A DNA stretch of 8,243 bases, taken from positions 1 through 8,243 of the forward strand of contig WQTL01000431.1 in assembly GCA_009786275.1 (NCBI GenBank). Direction: 5' to 3'. The stretch comes from Bacillota bacterium (GTDB taxonomy: Bacteria > Bacillota > Clostridia > Oscillospirales > Acutalibacteraceae). A program made the translations under genes and the position numbers. This document shows positions 4,290-8,243 of this stretch, in pieces (position 1 is the first letter of the stretch; every line of letters begins with the position of its first letter). A model generated the notes under the pieces. The model was not told where the DNA came from. It searched no databases and saw only the letters and a program-made list of their open reading frames with translations.

Positions 4290-5879
4290 ATGCTCGATCT
4301 CATCCCTCTGTCCTCCCTCGAAAAAGTCTTTTCCGATGAAGCTCCCGGGGCCGCGCCCTTCTCCGGCTGCATGTTGCTGCGCGGCGAAGAGCTCTCCTTC
4401 CAGGTGGCTTTTCGCAGCGACGAGGACGCCGAAATCCTATGCGAAATCCAGGCCGAAAACGCGCGCTGCGAAAGCTTTTGGGCGGAGGAAATCCCCTCGG
4501 CCCTGCCCTGTTACCCCGACAGCGACGAGTTCTACCTGCGCAAAACCCCGGGATTGTACCCGGATTTATTGCGCCCCGTCACCGGCCCTCTGCCCGTGAA
4601 AACCGGGCAATGGCACAGCCTGTGGATCACCCTGCGATGCGGCGCCTCAACAGAAGTCACCGTGACCCTCAACGGCCAATCGATCACACTGCAATTCAAG
4701 CTGATCCCCCATGATTTGCCCGCGCAGACCCTGCTGTGCACCAACTGGTTCCACTGCGACTGCCTGGCCCAGGCCTACGGCGCTTCCGCCTTCGGCGAGG
4801 CGCACTGGGCCATCGTGGAGAATTACGTGCGCTGCGCGGTGGACCACGGGATCAACTTCCTGCTCACGCCGCTGTTCACCCCGCCCCTGGATACGGAAAT
4901 CGGCGGCGAGCGCCTCACCACCCAGCTTGTGGGCGTAACAAAAGAAGGCGATGCCTATCACTTTGATTTCACGCGGCTCGCCCGCTGGTTCGCCATGTGC
5001 GGTCGCTGCGGCGTCAGGGCCTTCGAGCTTTCGCACCTGTTCACGCAGTGGGGCGCGCAGCACGCCCCGAAGATCGTGGACAGCACAGGCAAGCGCCTCT
5101 TTGGCTGGGAGACAGACGCGGACGGCCCGGAATACGTCGATTTCCTCACGCAGCTCGCGCAGGCGCTGGTACCCTTCCTGGAGCAGCAGGGCGTGAAGGA
5201 CCGCTGCTATCTGCACGTCTCCGACGAGCCGGGCATGGACGACATCGGCTGCTATGCCCGCCGCGCGGCGCTGATCAAGGGCCTCTTCCCTGGCATGAAA
5301 GTCATCGACGCCCTGTCGAACCTCGAGTTCTACGAGCGGGGCCTGCTGGAGCGCCCCATCCCCGCCAACAACCACATCGAGCCCTTTATCGGCCGCGTGC
5401 CGGAGCTGTGGACCTACTACTGCTGCGGGCAGCACAAGGGCGGGGTCTCCAACCGATTTTTCGCCATGCCGGGCTGGCGCACCAGGGTGCTGGGCTTCCA
5501 GCTGTGGAAATTCAAATGCGCGGGCTTCCTGCAATGGGGCTTCAACTTCTGGAACAGCCGCAATTCCATCGAAAAAAACATCGACCCCTTCGCCGTCACC
5601 GATGGCGGCGCGGTCTGGCCCTCCGGCGACCCCTTCGTGGTCTACCCGGGCGAAGACGGCAAACCCCTCTGCTCCCTGCGGCTGAAAATCTTCCACGAGG
5701 CCCTGCAGGACCTGCGCGCCCTGCAAGCGCTCGAGAGCAAAATCGGCTACGACGCCGCCCTGTCCGTCCTAGAGCAGGGCCTGGCCGAGCCGATCACGTT
5801 TTCGGAATATCCCCGCAGCGCCGCATGGCTGCTGAAAGCAAGGGAGCGCATCAACGATACGCTTGCAAAATCCACTTGA
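4290..5879 (+). CDS. GH123/DUF4091-type glycoside hydrolase-like protein
   Basis: 529 residues from ATG 4290 (AAGGAG 4278-4283, 6 bases upstream). The family is recognised from the C-terminal domain: YLHVSDEPG with the adjacent acidic pair Asp312-Glu313, GFQLWKFKCAGFLQWGFNFW (402-421), GDPFVVYPG (446-454) and SLRLKIFHEALQDLRALQ. This is the DUF4091 domain, now known as the catalytic domain of GH123 beta-N-acetylgalactosaminidases, where a neighbouring Asp-Glu pair supports substrate-assisted catalysis. An N-terminal beta-rich region (about 1-150) precedes it. No signal peptide is visible, so the enzyme is probably cytoplasmic and acts on imported oligosaccharides. Many DUF4091 proteins are uncharacterised, so the exact sugar is uncertain. 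It follows the methyltransferase by 61 bases. Its last 29 bases overlap the 3' end of a convergent sugar-kinase gene, consistent with N-acetylhexosamine use. Confidence 0.85.
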   Translation: MLDLIPLSSLEKVFSDEAPGAAPFSGCMLLRGEELSFQVAFRSDEDAEILCEIQAENARCESFWAEEIPSALPCYPDSDEFYLRKTPGLYPDLLRPVTGPLPVKTGQWHSLWITLRCGASTEVTVTLNGQSITLQFKLIPHDLPAQTLLCTNWFHCDCLAQAYGASAFGEAHWAIVENYVRCAVDHGINFLLTPLFTPPLDTEIGGERLTTQLVGVTKEGDAYHFDFTRLARWFAMCGRCGVRAFELSHLFTQWGAQHAPKIVDSTGKRLFGWETDADGPEYVDFLTQLAQALVPFLEQQGVKDRCYLHVSDEPGMDDIGCYARRAALIKGLFPGMKVIDALSNLEFYERGLLERPIPANNHIEPFIGRVPELWTYYCCGQHKGGVSNRFFAMPGWRTRVLGFQLWKFKCAGFLQWGFNFWNSRNSIEKNIDPFAVTDGGAVWPSGDPFVVYPGEDGKPLCSLRLKIFHEALQDLRALQALESKIGYDAALSVLEQGLAEPITFSEYPRSAAWLLKARERINDTLAKST

Positions 5880-6768
5880 CGCACCCCGTCACCGGCGGCC
5901 TGTCCAGTATCATAAATTCCAGCCGTCGCCCGCTGAGGGCCTCGGCTTTTTGCTTGAGCCGCTCGACATACACCCCGCTGGGTAGCTTGGTATGGATCGA
6001 CCCCGAAAGCACCACCTCCGCGCCCTCCTCTGGGAAGTCGAGGCTGCGCAGGTGCGCGGCGATGAGCTGCGCGCCGCGTTCGGCCATTTGATCTATGAGC
6101 CGCAGCACGGGCGGGTCGCCCCGGTTCGCGGCCTCGAAAAACAGATCTATGAAGGTCCTCGGCTCGAGCGTTTCCAGCAGCGCCAAAAGCCCTTCGGCAT
6201 CGCTGATCCTGTACGTCCCGAAGATCAAGCCGGTGAGCGCCGTGGGTTCCAGCCCCAGCACAAGATCGTCATAGGCCAGCCTGAACGCCTGTTGCGCGAT
6301 CCACTGGCCGTTGCCGATATCGCCCGAGAATTCGCCCAGGCCGCCCAGCTGCACCCGCCGGCCCTGCCTGTCGATGGCGTTGCAGCAGGTGCCCGTGCCC
6401 AGGTTCAGCCCGATGGCCGCGCCCGAGCGGCTGCCCGCCTTCACCACGATGAAGCCGTCGTTGAAGATCTCCAGGCGCTCCAGGCCGTACGCGCGCAGTC
6501 TCTCCATAAGGGCCTCGTATTGGAACGGGTGGTCCACCCCCGCCAGCCCCATCAGGGTGAAGTCGATCTCGTCCAGGCGCTTGCCGGCTTCGCGCAAAAG
6601 CCCCTGTACGCCCTCCCACAGCCGCGCCGCCGCCTCGTCGAAGGCGCCCTCGAGGTTTTCGTGGTTGGTGCCCGGGCCCTCCCGCAGGGCGAGCAGCTCC
6701 TCCCGCTCGCCGAACAGCGCGTAGGCCGTCTTGGTGCCCCCGCCGTCCACGCCGATGTAATATGGCAT
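5851..6768 (-). CDS. BadF/BadG/BcrA/BcrD-type ATPase, probable N-acetylglucosamine kinase
   Basis: 305 residues. ATG (6768-6766) overlaps the upstream stop as TGATG, with AGGAGG close upstream, so it is translationally coupled to the gene before it. The ASKHA fold is clear: phosphate-1 loop GVDGGGTKTAY (6-16), LMGLAGVDHP, then FNDGFIVVKAG, phosphate-2 LNLGTGTCCNAID, GEFSGDIGNGQWIAQQAF, and the adenosine-motif region VVLSGSIHTKL. Length and motifs fit the N-acetylglucosamine-kinase branch of the BadF/BadG family rather than the benzoyl-CoA reductase or 2-hydroxyacyl-CoA dehydratase activators, which carry Cys ligands for an iron-sulfur cluster not seen here. It would phosphorylate N-acetylhexosamine in the cytoplasm. 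The convergent GH123-like gene could supply the sugar, and the penicillin-binding protein upstream suggests a cell-wall recycling alternative. Confidence 0.85.
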   Translation of the reverse strand: MPYYIGVDGGGTKTAYALFGEREELLALREGPGTNHENLEGAFDEAAARLWEGVQGLLREAGKRLDEIDFTLMGLAGVDHPFQYEALMERLRAYGLERLEIFNDGFIVVKAGSRSGAAIGLNLGTGTCCNAIDRQGRRVQLGGLGEFSGDIGNGQWIAQQAFRLAYDDLVLGLEPTALTGLIFGTYRISDAEGLLALLETLEPRTFIDLFFEAANRGDPPVLRLIDQMAERGAQLIAAHLRSLDFPEEGAEVVLSGSIHTKLPSGVYVERLKQKAEALSGRRLEFMILDRPPVTGCVKWILQAYR

Positions 6769-7334
6769 CAGGCTTCCTCCTCTTTCCCCCCGTTCGATAT
6801 GGCGATAATCTCATCCAGATGCGCGATCATCAGCCGCTGCGCCTCCTCGCCGTAGAGCGTAGCGGTATAGCCGCCGAACTGCCCCTGCCGCGGCTCGTCG
6901 GTGATTCCCGCGGCGCGGCCCTTATCGGTGGGAACCTTACGGCGCTTGCCGTTGAACATATCCTCCCGCAGATAGCCCTGCGCCGTCAGCCAGCCTGTGA
7001 AGGCGGTCACCTTCAGCTTGCACATGGCCGCCTCGTCAATGAGCGCGTTGATATCCCCCATAAAGTGCGTGATCATCCTACCCTGCTCAATGGGAATCCG
7101 CCCACGCAGCTCCTCCGGCAATGCGAAAGGCAGCAGCGGGATTTTCGCGGCCTTCTTCTCCCGCGCGACCACCTGCCCCAGCACGTCCGCCACATAGAAA
7201 AAGCAGCGCGAGAGCCGCACCTGGTTCAGCGCGCTGTCGTCGGGCAGCTCCTTGCCCGATATCGGATCAATCCCGTTGGCCAACTGCTCGATGTAGAGCC
7301 TGGCCCGCTCCAGCTTTTCCAGTTCCGTCGGCAT
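6768..7334 (-). CDS. Conserved hypothetical protein, coupled to the sugar kinase
   Basis: 188 residues from ATG (7334-7332), which has a G-rich ribosome binding site (GGGGGGTG) 6 bases upstream; upstream ATG codons at 7349 and 7370 are also in frame, but that at 7349 overlaps this site and 7370 falls within the candidate promoter. There is no signal peptide or membrane segment. An N-terminal helical part includes LERARLYIEQLANGIDPI (8-25) and VRLSRCFFYVADVL (39-52). The middle includes FMGDINALIDEAAMCKL. The C-terminal part (WLTAQGYL, then KVPTDKGRAAGI, ending near EEAQRLMIAHL) faintly resembles winged-helix or phage-antirepressor-like C-termini. Similar proteins occur across Clostridia as uncharacterised proteins, to my recollection, and I know no function. 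Its stop overlaps the kinase ATG by one base, so the two are made together. It might be a DNA-binding or adaptor protein; this is weak inference. Confidence 0.75.
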   Translation of the reverse strand: MPTELEKLERARLYIEQLANGIDPISGKELPDDSALNQVRLSRCFFYVADVLGQVVAREKKAAKIPLLPFALPEELRGRIPIEQGRMITHFMGDINALIDEAAMCKLKVTAFTGWLTAQGYLREDMFNGKRRKVPTDKGRAAGITDEPRQGQFGGYTATLYGEEAQRLMIAHLDEIIAISNGGKEEEA

Positions 7335-7360
7335 AAAAACACCCCCCATGCTTTGCATCC

Positions 7361-7389
7361 AGTATAGCATAGAAGCTAAAAAAATTCTA
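7361..7389 (-). promoter_or_regulatory. Weak candidate promoter for the hypothetical-kinase pair
   Basis: Read on the - strand, TATACT (7366-7361) is a good -10 box (five of six). The best -35 at 17 bases is TAGAAT (7389-7384), only three of six. The region 7371-7409 between the penicillin-binding protein stop and the next gene is AT-rich and has no terminator hairpin, so read-through from the penicillin-binding protein gene is equally possible. Confidence 0.35.
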
Positions 7390-7409
7390 CAATAATCTTG
7401 AAAAAATTG

Positions 7410-8243
7410 TCATAACCCAATCGCCCGCATCCCGTCCGCGATGCGTTTGAACACCGGCCCGCAGTCCCCCGCGCCGGAGGTCCCGTTTTCGCGCAGCACC
7501 GCCACGGCGTAGCGCGGCTCCTCCGCCGGGAAAAATCCCGTGAACCCCGTCTGCAACAGCTCCGTGCCGTCGCGGCCCAGACGCCCGCTCTGGGCCGTGG
7601 CGGTTTTGCCGCCCGCGCCGCCCGTCTCGGGCTTCGCGGCTGCCGCCGTGCCCTCCTCCACAGCGGCGACCATCATACGGCGCACCTGCCGCGCGATCTC
7701 CGGGGAGACCACCTCGCGCATCTCCCTGTCCTGCATGTAGGGCGCGGCCGCGCCGGTTTCGTCCACGGTGGCCAGTACAAGGGTGGGGGAGCGATACACC
7801 CCGCCGTTGGCCAGGCAGGCCGTCGCGGCGGCGATCTGCAGCGGCGTGCCCAGCAGCCTGCCCTGCCCGAAGGAGAAATTCGCCAGCTCCCCGGGCAGCG
7901 CCAGCTCCTCCTGGCCGGGCATGTTGCCCCGTGCGCCGTCCATCCCCGGGGCGAGCTCCATGCCCTCCCCGAAGCCGAACAGCCGCAGCAGGTCCAGCAT
8001 GGGCTGCAATTGCAGTTCCCGGGCCAGTTGGATGAAGTACAGGTTGCACGACCGCGCGATGGCCTGTGACATATCCACCATGCCGTGCACGCCGCTGCAG
8101 TGATACACCTGCCCGCTCAAATCCAGCTCCCCCGCGCAGTAGAACCGCGTATCGGCGGGGAAGCGCTGATCCAGGGCCGCCGCCGCCACATAGCATTTAA
8201 AGCTCGATCCCATGGGGTAGGCCCCCAGCGCGCGGTTGAAGAA
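7410..8243 (-). CDS. Class B penicillin-binding protein, transpeptidase domain (partial, 5' end outside)
   Basis: The frame is open from the right edge to the TGA at 7412-7410, giving 277 residues of the C-terminal transpeptidase domain. All three active-site motifs can be found: SSFK (SxxK; nucleophile Ser encoded at 8207-8205) within YPMGSSFK, SCN (SxN) within AIARSCNLYF, and KTA in GGKTATAQ (7607-7599), where most family members have KTG. Supporting stretches are FSFGQGRLLGTPLQIA, ACLANGGVYRSP and LQTGFTGFFPAEEPRYAVAVL. These belong to class B enzymes that cross-link peptidoglycan outside the membrane (FtsI/PBP2/SpoVD-like). The N-terminal anchor and dimerisation domain are outside the window, so the subtype is open. 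The Gly-to-Ala change in KTG is unusual but conservative. Downstream genes are on the same strand after a 75-base gap. Confidence 0.9.
   Translation of the reverse strand, partial: FFNRALGAYPMGSSFKCYVAAAALDQRFPADTRFYCAGELDLSGQVYHCSGVHGMVDMSQAIARSCNLYFIQLARELQLQPMLDLLRLFGFGEGMELAPGMDGARGNMPGQEELALPGELANFSFGQGRLLGTPLQIAAATACLANGGVYRSPTLVLATVDETGAAAPYMQDREMREVVSPEIARQVRRMMVAAVEEGTAAAAKPETGGAGGKTATAQSGRLGRDGTELLQTGFTGFFPAEEPRYAVAVLRENGTSGAGDCGPVFKRIADGMRAIGL

Noticed and set aside
3332..4372. Long - strand frame opposite the methyltransferase
   Set aside because: Shadow of a clear SAM methyltransferase; no domain motifs of its own.
4647..5726. Long - strand frame opposite the GH123-like gene, and + strand frames at 4997-6091 and 5992-6855
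   Set aside because: Compositionally biased shadows of real genes, with no ribosome binding site or recognisable motif.

Overview
The window looks like chromosomal DNA from a GC-rich anaerobic Firmicute, probably a Clostridia-type gut or rumen bacterium. Supporting this are strong AGGAGG-type ribosome binding sites, a YerC/YecD-type TrpR relative, an indolepyruvate:ferredoxin oxidoreductase subunit, and an AT-rich pocket of intergenic DNA in otherwise GC-rich sequence. No mobile element, CRISPR array, tRNA or rRNA was seen. The genus cannot be fixed from this sequence.

Left part (1-2797, + strand): arylacetate/aryl-2-oxoacid metabolism. The window opens in the last third or so of iorB. A strong promoter (299-327) then drives a small secreted cysteine-rich protein (384-764). 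A 119-nt stretch follows that reads like an amino-acid attenuator: a 23-residue leader peptide with Phe at every third position (784-855), a candidate antiterminator, and a rho-independent terminator (883-911). Downstream come a second small ORF with a strong ribosome binding site (973-1038), paaK (phenylacetate-CoA ligase, 1056-2354) and a double ACT-domain protein (2372-2797). IorAB and PaaK together interconvert arylacetates, aryl-CoAs and arylpyruvates. A Phe-starvation switch in front of paaK would suggest the cell uses the route to make phenylalanine from phenylacetate, or at least tunes it to Phe supply.

Middle (2798-5879, + strand): an AT-rich spacer with a clear sigma-A-type promoter (2957-2986), then a TrpR-like regulator, a class I SAM methyltransferase that overlaps it by ATGA, and a protein with a GH123/DUF4091-type glycoside hydrolase domain. 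These are probably one transcript. A near-perfect palindrome sits just inside the methyltransferase start.

Right part (5851-8243, - strand): the C-terminal transpeptidase domain of a class B penicillin-binding protein (runs off the right edge), an unrecognised conserved protein, and a BadF/BadG-type sugar kinase that overlaps it by one base (TGATG). The kinase and the GH123-like gene are convergent and overlap by 29 bp. Their pairing suggests N-acetylhexosamine salvage.

The main item worth checking is the Phe leader/attenuator at 784-911. It is too short to be called as an ordinary gene and would normally be annotated only as a terminator, or missed.
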